Assembly: GCA_046590205.1 (NCBI GenBank)
Contig: JBKJTT010000096.1
Span: 1-26,751, forward strand
Length of the DNA stretch: 26,751 nucleotides
DNA from: DATDEW01 sp046590205
GTDB taxonomy: Bacteria > Bacteroidota > Ignavibacteria > Palsa-1295
Direction of reading: 5' to 3'
Made by a program: the position numbers and the translations under genes. Of this stretch, positions 15,340 through 23,887 are shown one piece after another. Numbering within the stretch: the first letter of the stretch is position 1; the number at the start of each line of letters is the position of its first letter. The notes beneath the pieces were generated by a model. It ran no database searches. It saw nothing but the letters and a program-made list of their open reading frames with translations, and was not told where the DNA came from.

Positions 15340-16551
15340 ATGGCAGATAGACAAATCATTCTTTTCGAGGACGAGCTTTCACGGACAAGCGTCTTCAAAC
15401 CGCTTTCATATTCTCATGCGATAGCTGAATTTCGTGCTGGCATCTATACAATGATAGAATCTCTTATAGGAGAGAATATCATTATTCACACTCGCAAAGA
15501 ACTTGTCCCGGTCATTAAAGAACGGTATCCCAAACTGAAAGTCAACGAAGCAACCGAAAGTATTGAGACAATCCTCATCAATGCGCGAGCAAAGAATCTG
15601 CTTGAGATAATAGACTATCTCGTCTCACATAAAAAAGATCATATTCATATTGGTAGTGATGAACATGTAGTAGCCGCACGAACCACGAAAGGTCTGCCAC
15701 CGAAGATGATAGAGAAGATAAGTAATGGTGATGTGATTGATATAAAGCCGACGGAAGAATCATCGTTTACGCTTTACTCATCTCTTTGGAACATGATCCA
15801 TGAGAATCCACAAGTGATTGAAAACGATGCAAAGCAATTCTCAAAGAACTTTACGTCCATTGATGCGAAGCTTTGTCAAGGGGTATTCATCGTTAATGAA
15901 CAAGCTGTAGCAGTTGGTAAGAATGTAAACATCTCCCCTTCTGTCGTGCTTGATGCATCTAAAGGCAGTATCATCCTTGATGATGGTGTTACAATTCAGC
16001 CACATTCATCTATCATTGGTCCTGTCTATATTGGTAAGGGTACTCTTATAAAAAGCGGCTCGAAGATATTTGGTGGCGCCACTATAGGACCGATGTGTAA
16101 GGTCGGTGGAGAGATTGAGAACTCCATCATCCTCGGCTACTCAAATAAACAGCATGACGGTTATCTCGGGCACAGTTACCTCGGTGAGTGGTGTAATCTC
16201 GGAGCCGGGACCAATACAAGCGACTTACGCAACGACTACGGTAATGTATCGGTAAAGATAGAGAATCAAAATATTGATACTGGCTCAATGTTCGTCGGCT
16301 TGTTAATGGGAGATCACTCAAAGAGTGCTATTGGCACACAGTTCAATACAGGTACGGTCGTCGGAGTTCATGCGAACGTGTTTGGAGCGGGTTTCCCACC
16401 AAAGTGGCTACCGAACTATAGCTGGGGCGGTTCGCAGATCATGAAGAAACAATCTGTTGATAAAGCTCTTGAGGTAGCACGTATCGTGATGAAACGCAGA
16501 GGCAAAGACCTCTCTGAAGCAGAAGCTACAATGTACGGAAGTCTTGCTTAG
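15340..16551 (+). CDS. GlmU-like sugar nucleotidyltransferase / acyltransferase fusion (Bacteroidota type)
   Basis: The 403-residue protein has an N-terminal NTP-transferase-like domain (about 1-190; opening IILFEDELSRTSVFKPLSYSHAIAEFR) of the divergent type annotated in Bacteroidota as putative sugar nucleotidyltransferase. A left-handed beta-helix of hexapeptide repeats follows (about 195-350; VGKNVNIS, IGKGTLI, GATIGPM) with a GlmU-like segment HDGYLGHSYLGEWCNLGAGT. By family it would make UDP-GlcNAc from GlcN-1-P for peptidoglycan and lipopolysaccharide. The classical GxGxRM nucleotide-binding loop is not present, as usual in this subfamily. A TATTTTTG ends four bases before the ATG and a TTTG lies 23 bases further up inside the bL31 terminator, a possible near-leaderless promoter. 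Convergent with the next gene. Confidence 0.85.
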   Translation: MADRQIILFEDELSRTSVFKPLSYSHAIAEFRAGIYTMIESLIGENIIIHTRKELVPVIKERYPKLKVNEATESIETILINARAKNLLEIIDYLVSHKKDHIHIGSDEHVVAARTTKGLPPKMIEKISNGDVIDIKPTEESSFTLYSSLWNMIHENPQVIENDAKQFSKNFTSIDAKLCQGVFIVNEQAVAVGKNVNISPSVVLDASKGSIILDDGVTIQPHSSIIGPVYIGKGTLIKSGSKIFGGATIGPMCKVGGEIENSIILGYSNKQHDGYLGHSYLGEWCNLGAGTNTSDLRNDYGNVSVKIENQNIDTGSMFVGLLMGDHSKSAIGTQFNTGTVVGVHANVFGAGFPPKWLPNYSWGGSQIMKKQSVDKALEVARIVMKRRGKDLSEAEATMYGSLA

Positions 16552-16591
16552 CAGTAGCGGCTCCGGACACCGGACTCTCGACTTCCCTAAC

Positions 16592-17041
16592 TTACTTCAA
16601 CTGTACATCCAACCCTATCAGTTTCCACTTTTTCTTTTCTGTGAGGTATCGACACTTTGATAACGTTGGCACAGGTTCAGTCGGATATTTCAGATAGATA
16701 TTCAAAACGCCTTGCTTATCAATATATGGTTTCTCTACAAGCGATGGTCGTGTATGTAATGAAATAGTCAGGTCTATCTCATTTTTCACGAAATCATTAA
16801 ATGCAGCGGCAAGCTGATTGATCGTTATCTTTTTTTTCCATGCTTTTGCTGAAGATTTATACATATCGGAGAAATTCTTTCGAATAACAGCATCAGCAAG
16901 TACACCGAGCGTCATGTTGCCCATATATTTACAGTCTGCTTCCGAAGGAAGAGGCAAGGGCTTCTCTCGTTTGGCTTTTGTTTGTGCAAACGCACCGCTT
17001 GCGGTAATAAGAACCAGCAGTACCCCTATAATATATTTCAT
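16592..17041 (-). CDS. Exported NTF2-like domain protein
   Basis: The 149-residue protein has a signal peptide (MKYIIGVLLVLITASGAFA, cleavage before Q20). Its body is one NTF2-like alpha/beta domain: helices at about 44-90 (LGVLADAVIRKNFSDMY, LAAAFNDFVKNEIDL) and strands ending WKLIGLDVQL. It aligns along its whole length with the C-terminal half of the protein encoded just upstream, sharing the A-F-N-x-F-x-x-x-E-I-D-L motif and the ending W-[KR]-L-I-G. The two genes abut with no space (start codon directly after the neighbour's stop), so they are an operon born of domain duplication. There are no catalytic residues to assign; function is unknown. Confidence 0.75.
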   Translation of the reverse strand: MKYIIGVLLVLITASGAFAQTKAKREKPLPLPSEADCKYMGNMTLGVLADAVIRKNFSDMYKSSAKAWKKKITINQLAAAFNDFVKNEIDLTISLHTRPSLVEKPYIDKQGVLNIYLKYPTEPVPTLSKCRYLTEKKKWKLIGLDVQLK

Positions 17042-17830
17042 TTACTCTTTCGTATTAACTGATACACCGATAAGCCGCCACTCTGTGCCTTCTTTGATGA
17101 ATCGGAAGTTTCCTACAGTGCGAACGGGCTTCGTCGCCCACTCAGCATCTATGTTCAGCGCGTTCTGAAGGTCTATCGTTGGTTTTGCCGATAGTATCAT
17201 TTCTGCATCACGCGTTGCTCGGAGGTCTATCTCTTTCTCAATGAACTCATTAAATGCTTTCAATAGGTCTTCCTTTGTGGTTTGACTGCGCCACATCTCT
17301 GATATATACGCATAAAAGTTAGAAAAGTCACGCGCTGCTATCGCTTCACCAAGTTGCGCCATCGCAAGCTGGACAAGTTGAGTTACCTCTCCGTCGCTCG
17401 GCACAGCTTGACGTTCCTTTGGAGTTTCGCTTGAAGCGCCAATCCCGGTCTTTGGAGTTACGAGTTGTATCTTCCAGCCGTTTTCATCAACGAACTCAAT
17501 ACGTATCGGGAGTTTGCTTCCATCAGAAAGATCAAGTTTTCCTTCGAGGTAACCGACCCCGTTTTCTATACCTCGCGAAGAGAATGATGATTCCTTGTAC
17601 TTTTCAAGACCATATTGCTTTGCAAAACCGCCGAGATCTTCGACCGATGTTGCGTTCTTAAACTGTTTCGAAGTCATTGCATGCGCTTCGGCGTACTTCC
17701 CTGTTTTGAGATGCCCGAAGAACGCATCAGCTGCATCGGTCATGCCCGAAGTTTTATCAAAGACGAACCAAACAAGCCCTGCTGCAAGTACAACAAGAAC
17801 ACCAAGTGCGATAAGTATTTTCTTTAGCAT
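17042..17830 (-). CDS. Membrane-anchored protein with two NTF2-like domains
   Basis: The 262-residue protein has an N-terminal membrane anchor (about 4-24) and two extracytoplasmic domains. The first (about 32-125) begins ADAFFGHLKTGKYAEAH and resembles the NTF2-like DUF4864/DUF4878-type folds. The second (about 148-262) includes AIAARDFSNFY and AFNEFIEKEIDL and is clearly paralogous to the next gene's product. The linker at about 130-146 is Ser/Thr/Pro-rich. Binding of a small ligand or a protein partner in the periplasm is possible, but nothing defines it. It lies 24 bases downstream of the aldehyde dehydrogenase gene on the same strand and may be co-transcribed with it. Confidence 0.75.
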   Translation of the reverse strand: MLKKILIALGVLVVLAAGLVWFVFDKTSGMTDAADAFFGHLKTGKYAEAHAMTSKQFKNATSVEDLGGFAKQYGLEKYKESSFSSRGIENGVGYLEGKLDLSDGSKLPIRIEFVDENGWKIQLVTPKTGIGASSETPKERQAVPSDGEVTQLVQLAMAQLGEAIAARDFSNFYAYISEMWRSQTTKEDLLKAFNEFIEKEIDLRATRDAEMILSAKPTIDLQNALNIDAEWATKPVRTVGNFRFIKEGTEWRLIGVSVNTKE

Positions 17831-17854
17831 TGTATTGTGATGATGAGTGAAAAA

Positions 17855-19336
17855 TTAGTTATCTATCTGCGCTCTTTGTAAGTGCCCGGAGTAATCAATA
17901 TAGACTACTTTCCATTCGGTATAGAAATCGAACACAGTCCAGCCGCCTTCGCGGTGACCGTTGCCTGTTGCTTTCACGCCGCCAAACGGCATGTGCGCCT
18001 CGGCGCCGATCGTTGGTGCGTTGATATACATAATACCGACCTCGATGTCGCGCGCGGCAAGCATTGCGGAGTTTATATCTCGCGTATAGATGCTTGATGA
18101 AAGTCCGTACTTCACGCTATTTGTGATGCGTAATGCATCTTCGAGCGATTTGCACTTTATCACCGATAACACCGGACCGAATATCTCCTCTTGTGCAATC
18201 GTTGAATCGAACTTCACATCGGTGAAGATTGTCGGCTGATAGAACCAGCCCTTTGAATGTTCATCATTGATAAGCCGTCCACCACCCATGACACAATTTG
18301 CGCCTTCGGATTTACCGACCTCGACAAGACGCTCGATGTTCTTCAACTGTTTCTCATTGACGATAGGACCCACTTCCGTACCGTCCTTTGCCCCGTCGCC
18401 TACCTTCAGCTTCGATGCGCGTTCTTTGAGCTTTGCAACAAACTCATCGTGAATGCTTTCGTGAAGGATAAGACGCGACGTCGCCGTGCAGCGCTGGCCT
18501 GTTGTGCCGAACGCGCCCCAGAGAACTCCGTTGAGTGCTAAGTCCATATCTGCATCGGGCATGACGATCTGCGCATTCTTTCCGCCCATCTCGAGGCAGA
18601 CATGTTTGGTATCATGTCCGCACGCCTCGGCAACTTTTGCGCCTGTTTTTGTCGAGCCGGTGAAGCTGACTGCTTTTACTTTCGGATGACGTGTTATCGC
18701 CGCACCAGTCTCACCTTTGCCGTGAACAAGATTCAATACTCCCGGCGGCAGACCCGCTTCGATGAGAATTTCTGTCAAAAGCACAGCAGTGTGCGGCGTA
18801 TCTTCGGCGGGTTTAAAGACGAAGGTATTTCCTGCGACGAGTCCGGGGAAGAGATTCCAAGTCGGGATAGCCATTGGGAAATTCCACGGCGTAATTAGTC
18901 CGCATACACCTATCGGCACGCGGAAAGAAAGATTGAGCTTGTTCGGAAGTTCGCTTGGCGTGTTTATACCGAAAAGGCGTCTCCCTTCGGTGGCGCAGTA
19001 GAATGCCGTGTCAATTCCTTCTTGCGCATCACCGCGAGTCTCGGCAATTGTCTTGCCCATTTCGCGAGTCATAATGGCAGCGAGTTCATCTTTGCGGCGA
19101 AGCATGATGTCCCCCGCGCGACGCATAATGTCGCCTCGTGCAGGTGCAGGCATAAGCCGCCATGACTCATACGCCTTTGCCGCAGCCGCAACAGCTTGCT
19201 CTACATCATCATCACCCGAGAGCGGAAATGTACCGATGAGTTCATCCCAATTCGCGGGGTTACGATTCTCGAACGTCGCCCCGCCCGAAGCCGCTACCCA
19301 CTTACCATCAATATAATTCTTAAATTCCGTTGCCAT
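17855..19336 (-). CDS. NAD(P)-dependent aldehyde dehydrogenase
   Basis: This 493-residue cytoplasmic enzyme of the ALDH superfamily oxidises an aldehyde to the acid. Key residues are all present: N152 in TPWNFP, K175 in FKPAE, E249 in LEMGGKN, C283 in GQRCTA, and E384 in QEEIFGPV. The C-terminal part (TIGAEAHMPFGGVK, TGNGHREGG, and FYTEWKVVYIDYSG) looks most like the semialdehyde dehydrogenase branch that includes alpha-ketoglutaric semialdehyde dehydrogenases (YcbD-like). That substrate is a tentative suggestion. The ATG is at 19336. The gene is divergent from the lipoprotein gene, with 94 bases between them, and possibly heads a transcript that continues into the NTF2-like genes. Confidence 0.93.
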   Translation of the reverse strand: MATEFKNYIDGKWVAASGGATFENRNPANWDELIGTFPLSGDDDVEQAVAAAAKAYESWRLMPAPARGDIMRRAGDIMLRRKDELAAIMTREMGKTIAETRGDAQEGIDTAFYCATEGRRLFGINTPSELPNKLNLSFRVPIGVCGLITPWNFPMAIPTWNLFPGLVAGNTFVFKPAEDTPHTAVLLTEILIEAGLPPGVLNLVHGKGETGAAITRHPKVKAVSFTGSTKTGAKVAEACGHDTKHVCLEMGGKNAQIVMPDADMDLALNGVLWGAFGTTGQRCTATSRLILHESIHDEFVAKLKERASKLKVGDGAKDGTEVGPIVNEKQLKNIERLVEVGKSEGANCVMGGGRLINDEHSKGWFYQPTIFTDVKFDSTIAQEEIFGPVLSVIKCKSLEDALRITNSVKYGLSSSIYTRDINSAMLAARDIEVGIMYINAPTIGAEAHMPFGGVKATGNGHREGGWTVFDFYTEWKVVYIDYSGHLQRAQIDN

Positions 19337-19430
19337 ACATGTCCTATTATAAGTCGCATGTAAACAAGGCGGGAATAGGTTTGCTTCCCGTCATGGAACA
19401 CTGTTGGATTTGCTATGTTGTATCCCATCA

Positions 19431-20075
19431 ATGAAAGTACTCTACATCTTTCTGGTGGCGGTTCTTCTTTCCTCATGTATGAGTGATCGAGCTGCAAAGG
19501 TGCGAATTGCTAAACAGATACAGAGCAGTTCTGATGTGATCACCTTGGTAAAAAAACATACCGATCATAGTTTTGTAGTCTTTAACATCTATCAGGATAC
19601 CGAAACCGAGAATTTCATTGATCCGCTCGGTACACATGGATACAACTATCCGAAACTCGCCAAGCTTGACGTAGAGTCCGTCTATCTCACGCCCATTAAT
19701 ACCAATGACACATTATATAAGATACTTCGCCGCCGAACTCTTGTACTCTGCCGAGCAGATATAATTTCCTTCTCAATTCCCGATTCTTTATCAGAGCAGG
19801 CTGATTCGCTCCTTACGTATTTTAAGACTGAAATTGAGCGCGGCATTATCTTATATGATCTGGGACGATCTTCACACGAGAAACGTCGTACCTTTTGTGC
19901 TGATAATATTTGGTTTGGTAAGACACAGATGGGCGAAAAATTTATGGATGCCCTCTTTAAGCATAATACAGGTGATGTATATATCTACTACCATACACCT
20001 GAAAGTAGTTACGGAAGGTATATGGTTATTAGGAAAGATCAGAAGAAACTCTTGTCTCGGAGACCACTGTCGTGA
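19431..20075 (+). CDS. Lipoprotein of unknown function
   Basis: The 214-residue protein begins with a lipoprotein signal, MKVLYIFLVAVLLSSC, with lipobox LSSC (C16). The mature part has a helix (RAAKVRIAKQIQ) and alternating beta-like strands, with no motif I recognise. Charged segments such as SLSEQADSLLTYFKTEIERG suggest one amphipathic helix near the middle. The open frame begins at a TTG at 19404, but only the ATG at 19431 gives a proper signal peptide. It is alone on its strand between the divergent aldehyde dehydrogenase and the glycosyltransferase block 185 bases further on. Confidence 0.7.
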   Translation: MKVLYIFLVAVLLSSCMSDRAAKVRIAKQIQSSSDVITLVKKHTDHSFVVFNIYQDTETENFIDPLGTHGYNYPKLAKLDVESVYLTPINTNDTLYKILRRRTLVLCRADIISFSIPDSLSEQADSLLTYFKTEIERGIILYDLGRSSHEKRRTFCADNIWFGKTQMGEKFMDALFKHNTGDVYIYYHTPESSYGRYMVIRKDQKKLLSRRPLS

Positions 20076-20162
20076 AAATTGAAAAGCATTCACGCCATTG
20101 AAACGGCGGGCTATTGCCGGTCGTCCCTCGCAGGACTTGGTATAAATCATATTATTCTGCTA

Positions 20163-20187
20163 CCCTCAACCCCCGAACCCTCACCCC
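20163..20187 (-). repeat. G-quadruplex-forming motif
   Basis: The minus strand carries four G-runs of 4, 3, 5 and 3 bases separated by loops of 3, 3 and 4 bases, which fits the standard quadruplex pattern. It sits 74 bases before the start of the GT2 gene, on the template strand for that gene. Confidence 0.5.
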
Positions 20188-20260
20188 TCTCCTTCGTGCG
20201 GACGTTTTTCGTCGGATAGTTGTTACCATTGGCTAATACTATCTCACTCAATAACATACA

Positions 20261-22057
20261 ATGAGTAACGAAAACAACGAACCTTTGGAGACGCCCACCG
20301 AGCGCGAAGCTGAAGGCACAAACCAAGCTCCGGTACGCGATATCATCGCAGAACGTATGGCAGCCCGCATGGCAAATCAGCCCAAGCGCGAGCCACGAGC
20401 AGAGCCATTGAAAATAGAGCCGAAGTCGGAAGCAGATGACTGGTCAGAGGAAGAACCAACGATGGTCGAGAAGCTCCGCGACGAAGCCGAACACGAAGAA
20501 GTTCTTGCCGAAGAAATAGGCGGCGCGCCGATCGTGAGCGAAGTCCGCGAGCGACCAGTGCTGAAGCTGAAGTCAGAACTCGAGAAGTCCACCGAGGCGA
20601 TGGAATCTGACGCCGAAGACATCCCGCAAACGGAAGTCGTTGAAGATGGCGAAGGTGAAGGCGAGGAAGCATCAAGTGAAGACGGCAATGCAGAAGGTGA
20701 AAAGCCACGACGCAAATCACAGCGTGAACGCCAACGCGAAAAGCAAATGCAACGCAGAGCAGAGCGTGATGCACGCAATGCGACCAAGGGCGCAGAGCCA
20801 CCAGTAGCAGAGTCGACGCAGACATCACTTGCCTTCAAAGCAGAAGCAGCGCCTGCACCGGAAGTCCGTGAAGAACGCCCTGCACGCAAGCAGCTTGAAC
20901 GAGCAGAGCGACCTGAACGAACAGAAAAAGCTGAACGCCCTGAACGCAGAGAGCGTAACGAGCGCAGCGAACGTCAGCGTCCTGATAAGCCGCGTGAAGA
21001 TCGTACTCCTCGTCTGGAGAATCGTCAGCGTCCCGATCAGGCAGCCAATAGACCGGGCGGAAGTAATTTTACCAGAGCGAAGGGATTAGCTACACGTCTT
21101 GGTGTATCAGTTGTTATCCCCCTTTTCAATGAAGAGGATTCGCTTCGTGAGTTAACAGCAGCAATACGCGAAGAGCTCTTCAAACTTTGTGATAAGAACT
21201 ACGAGATCATCTTCGTCAATGACGGATCGAACGACCGCTCTGCGGAAATACTCAAAGACCTCGTAGCAGGAAGTTCACGGATCATATCATTAACCTTCCG
21301 CCGCAATGTCGGGAAGTCACCTGCATTAGCAGTCGGCTTCAAGGAAGCGAAGTACGGCATCGTCATTACGATGGACGCTGACCTTCAAGATGATCCGAAA
21401 GAGATGATCAACCTCATCGCAAAACTCGATGAAGGACATGATCTGGTTACAGGTTGGAAGAAGAAGCGCAATGACCCGGCATCGAAGACAGTGCCATCAA
21501 AGTTCTTTAACATGGTAACAAGTTTCTTCGCCGGTATCAAGCTTCATGACTTCAACTGCGGACTCAAAGCATACCGCAAAGAAGTGACCGAAGCATTGGA
21601 AGTCTATGGTGAACTTCACCGTTACCTTCCGGCATTAGCTCACTGGAAGGGATTCCGCGTCGCGGAGATCCCGGTAACGCATCATCCGCGGAAGTTCGGT
21701 AAATCGAAGTTTGGCTCAAGCCGATTCTTCAAGGGCTTCTTAGATCTACTTTCGATAGTCTTTGTCAATCGTTACGGCAAACGTCCGTTGCATTTATTCG
21801 GTACGGTCGGTACACTTCTTGCAATACTCGGGCTGGGTATCAACACCTACGTTACGATCGAGTGGTTCGGCGGGATACAACTCTCGAACCGTCCAATATT
21901 ACTATTAGGAGTCCTCTTGATACTTGTCGGAGTTCAGCTTATCTCGTTGGGATTACTTGGTGAGATGATCGTTAAGAATAGCGGCAAGACGTTGGAAGCC
22001 GGTTATATCCGTGATAAACGCCCAGGCGTAAGACGCGAGCCATCAGCCAGAAGATAA
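20261..22057 (+). CDS. Family 2 glycosyltransferase (DPM1/ArnC-like) with a long disordered N-terminal extension
   Basis: This is a membrane glycosyltransferase that probably moves a sugar from a nucleotide to polyprenyl phosphate or a related lipid, by analogy with DPM1/ArnC-like GT2 enzymes. Residues 1-280 are unlike that family: highly charged, rich in E, R, A and P, with acidic blocks (about 117-145) and ERPER/ERNER-type repeats (about 205-245), and probably disordered. The catalytic domain spans about 282-500: VSVVIPLFNEEDS, NDGSNDRS at 320-327, DADLQDD at 372-378 (the DxD metal site), and HHPRKFGKSKFG at 474-485. Two membrane helices follow at about 510-530 and 545-570, then a basic tail. 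The stop codon is followed at once by the GT9 gene's ATG. Confidence 0.93.
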   Translation: MSNENNEPLETPTEREAEGTNQAPVRDIIAERMAARMANQPKREPRAEPLKIEPKSEADDWSEEEPTMVEKLRDEAEHEEVLAEEIGGAPIVSEVRERPVLKLKSELEKSTEAMESDAEDIPQTEVVEDGEGEGEEASSEDGNAEGEKPRRKSQRERQREKQMQRRAERDARNATKGAEPPVAESTQTSLAFKAEAAPAPEVREERPARKQLERAERPERTEKAERPERRERNERSERQRPDKPREDRTPRLENRQRPDQAANRPGGSNFTRAKGLATRLGVSVVIPLFNEEDSLRELTAAIREELFKLCDKNYEIIFVNDGSNDRSAEILKDLVAGSSRIISLTFRRNVGKSPALAVGFKEAKYGIVITMDADLQDDPKEMINLIAKLDEGHDLVTGWKKKRNDPASKTVPSKFFNMVTSFFAGIKLHDFNCGLKAYRKEVTEALEVYGELHRYLPALAHWKGFRVAEIPVTHHPRKFGKSKFGSSRFFKGFLDLLSIVFVNRYGKRPLHLFGTVGTLLAILGLGINTYVTIEWFGGIQLSNRPILLLGVLLILVGVQLISLGLLGEMIVKNSGKTLEAGYIRDKRPGVRREPSARR

Positions 22058-23140
22058 ATGCTGATACATACTGACTGCAGACATTTTAGAGGTGACATCC
22101 CCTGCACTCCGCATAAGGAGCATGGGGTTCACTGCGATGGCTGCGAGTACTATGATAAGGTTACCGAAAACATTCTTATCATTAAGCTCGGCGCAGCAGG
22201 TGATGTACTCCGTACGACACCACTACTGCACCGCTTGAAAGCAGATCATCCTACTGCAAGGATCTGGTGGCTGACCTACACTCCGGAGTTAGTCCCAAAG
22301 ACGAAAGTTGATAAGATACTCAAATGGAGCACGGAAAGTTTAGAGTTGCTATCATCAGTAGCATTCTCAAGGTTAATCAATCTTGATAAAGATCACTTCG
22401 CCTGCGGATTAGCGAACCGCATTAATGCCGCAAAGAAAGAAGGATACCTTCTTGATGAAACGCTTGGCATAACAAAACCTGCCAACAGCAACGCAGAAGC
22501 GAAGTACTTAACGGGAGTCTTCGATGATATCAGCAAGTCGAACACACGCTCATATCCCGACGAGATGTTCGAGATATGTGGTTACAAGTTTGATAATGAT
22601 AAGTACATCATTGATGCACCTGAAGACAAGACCTTTGCAGGGCTTGATACTTCAAGACCCCTTATCGGACTTAATACCGGAGCGGGTATCAGGTGGACAT
22701 CACGTCTTTGGTCAATCGAGCGATGGGCGGAGCTTTGTAAGAAGTTAAGTGCTGATGGATATAATGTAGTTCTCCTCGGCGGACCTGACGAAGAACCACG
22801 CAATAGAGAGATAGAAAAACTTTCCGAAGGGACAGCACAGTACATCGGGACATTCCCTTTGAAGGATTTTATATCCTTAATTAATAAGTGTTCTTTGATT
22901 GTAAGCGGTGTGACAATGGCATTCCATATAGCTCTTGCATTAGAGAAAAGAGTTGTCGTTATTAATAACATCTTCAATAAGTTTGAGTTTGGTGATGTTT
23001 ATGGACTTGGTGAGATCATCGAACCATCCAAACCCTGCCAATGCTACTTCCGTGGGACGTGTGTCAATAAAGAATACTTCTGTTTAGAGTATCTGAACGT
23101 TGATGATGTTTTTGCTGCTGTGAAAAGACAGTTAGCGTAA
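22058..23140 (+). CDS. Family 9 glycosyltransferase (heptosyltransferase-like) with Cys clusters
   Basis: This 360-residue enzyme has the GT9 / ADP-heptose:LPS heptosyltransferase fold. ILIIKLGAAGDVLRTTPLL at about 39-57 is the diagnostic N-terminal motif, and LIGLNTGAG, VVLLGGPDE and SLIVSGVTMAFHIALAL mark the C-terminal donor-binding domain. Two Cys groups stand out: C7, C16, C26 and C29 before the catalytic domain, and C327, C329, C335 and C342 near the end. They could form zinc sites joining the two ends; this is an inference. The gene abuts the GT2 gene with no gap, so both act in one pathway, probably lipopolysaccharide or surface glycan assembly. Its last 9 bases overlap the convergent PAP2 gene. 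Confidence 0.92.
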   Translation: MLIHTDCRHFRGDIPCTPHKEHGVHCDGCEYYDKVTENILIIKLGAAGDVLRTTPLLHRLKADHPTARIWWLTYTPELVPKTKVDKILKWSTESLELLSSVAFSRLINLDKDHFACGLANRINAAKKEGYLLDETLGITKPANSNAEAKYLTGVFDDISKSNTRSYPDEMFEICGYKFDNDKYIIDAPEDKTFAGLDTSRPLIGLNTGAGIRWTSRLWSIERWAELCKKLSADGYNVVLLGGPDEEPRNREIEKLSEGTAQYIGTFPLKDFISLINKCSLIVSGVTMAFHIALALEKRVVVINNIFNKFEFGDVYGLGEIIEPSKPCQCYFRGTCVNKEYFCLEYLNVDDVFAAVKRQLA

Positions 23141-23839
23141 TGGAAAGTTGTATCCTATTTTAATAGTAGATTGCTCGGTAGCACTACCACTATTACCCGG
23201 AAACATCTTCCATTTATCTTTATAGTTTTTTTCTAATTCATAGAACAGGACTTGGCATAGCGCACCGAGCACAGCTCCTGCTAAGAGGTCTGATGGATAG
23301 TGAGCACCGAGATATGGTCGCGATAGCATTACCGCAGTAGCATAGAGATACGACGGTATAATAACATACCATTTTGGGAAGTGGAGCGATAAGCCAGTTG
23401 CAAGCCCGACACTCGATGACGAATGTCCAGATGGGAATGAAAAACCATGCGCCCCTTCGGTGATAAGTCGAGTACCTTCAATAACATGATACGGTCTTGC
23501 GCGGCGAATGATATTTTTCATTAGCAATTCACCAAGGAGTGTACTTGTTGCAAGTCCAGCACCTATTGAAAACCCTGCTACTGCAAGTTCTTTGTTATCA
23601 CTTAACCACCCTGCTCCGTATAAGCCAAGTGGCACAGCGGCGACAGGTACGAATGCTGTATTAGTTATAAACTTCATTGGTCCGTCAAGCCCCGGCGCAT
23701 TATCACCCCAATGATTGATAGAAAAGAAGAGGTTTTCGTCGAAGTTAACAGGAGGATGTTTTTCAAGCGTATCGGCAAACTGCCCAAATGATATTGAGGG
23801 CAGAAGGAAGGCAAAACATATAACAAGCCGATAGAACAT
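23132..23839 (-). CDS. PAP2 family membrane phosphatase with signal peptide
   Basis: This 235-residue lipid or polyprenyl phosphate phosphatase of the PAP2 superfamily has an N-terminal signal-like segment (MFYRLVICFAFLLPSISFG) and about five membrane helices. The three catalytic motifs are complete: K108-N-I-I-R-R-A-R115-P116, the PSGH motif with S137-G-H139, and S173-R174 through H180 to D184 (SRPYLGAHYPSD). It probably dephosphorylates undecaprenyl pyrophosphate or lipid A-like substrates at the outer face of the inner membrane, in keeping with the glycosyltransferase neighbours. A start 15 bases upstream is possible, but the ATG at 23839 gives the cleaner signal. Its ATG sits only four bases after the terminator of the upstream tRNA gene. 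Confidence 0.9.
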   Translation of the reverse strand: MFYRLVICFAFLLPSISFGQFADTLEKHPPVNFDENLFFSINHWGDNAPGLDGPMKFITNTAFVPVAAVPLGLYGAGWLSDNKELAVAGFSIGAGLATSTLLGELLMKNIIRRARPYHVIEGTRLITEGAHGFSFPSGHSSSSVGLATGLSLHFPKWYVIIPSYLYATAVMLSRPYLGAHYPSDLLAGAVLGALCQVLFYELEKNYKDKWKMFPGNSGSATEQSTIKIGYNFPLR

Positions 23840-23842
23840 ACT

Positions 23843-23872
23843 GCAAAAATACAAAAACCGCCGAGCGGCGGT
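23843..23872 (-). terminator. Intrinsic terminator after tRNA-Asn
   Basis: Read on the minus strand, ACCGCC-GCTC-GGCGGT is followed by TTTTTGTATTTTTG, a good rho-independent terminator. It lies 15 bases after the tRNA-Asn 3' end and just before the PAP2 start codon. Confidence 0.88.
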
Positions 23873-23887
23873 CTTGTTTTCGAGATG

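Noticed and set aside
16562..16574. Hairpin TCCGG-ACA-CCGGA between convergent genes, considered as a terminator.
   Set aside because: The stem is only five bases and there is no T-run. It is possible but unsupported.
20870..21000. Repetitive DNA in the GT2 extension considered as a tandem repeat or CRISPR-like array.
   Set aside because: The units are irregular and all in frame, encoding ERPER/ERNER-type peptides. There are no identical repeats with unique spacers.
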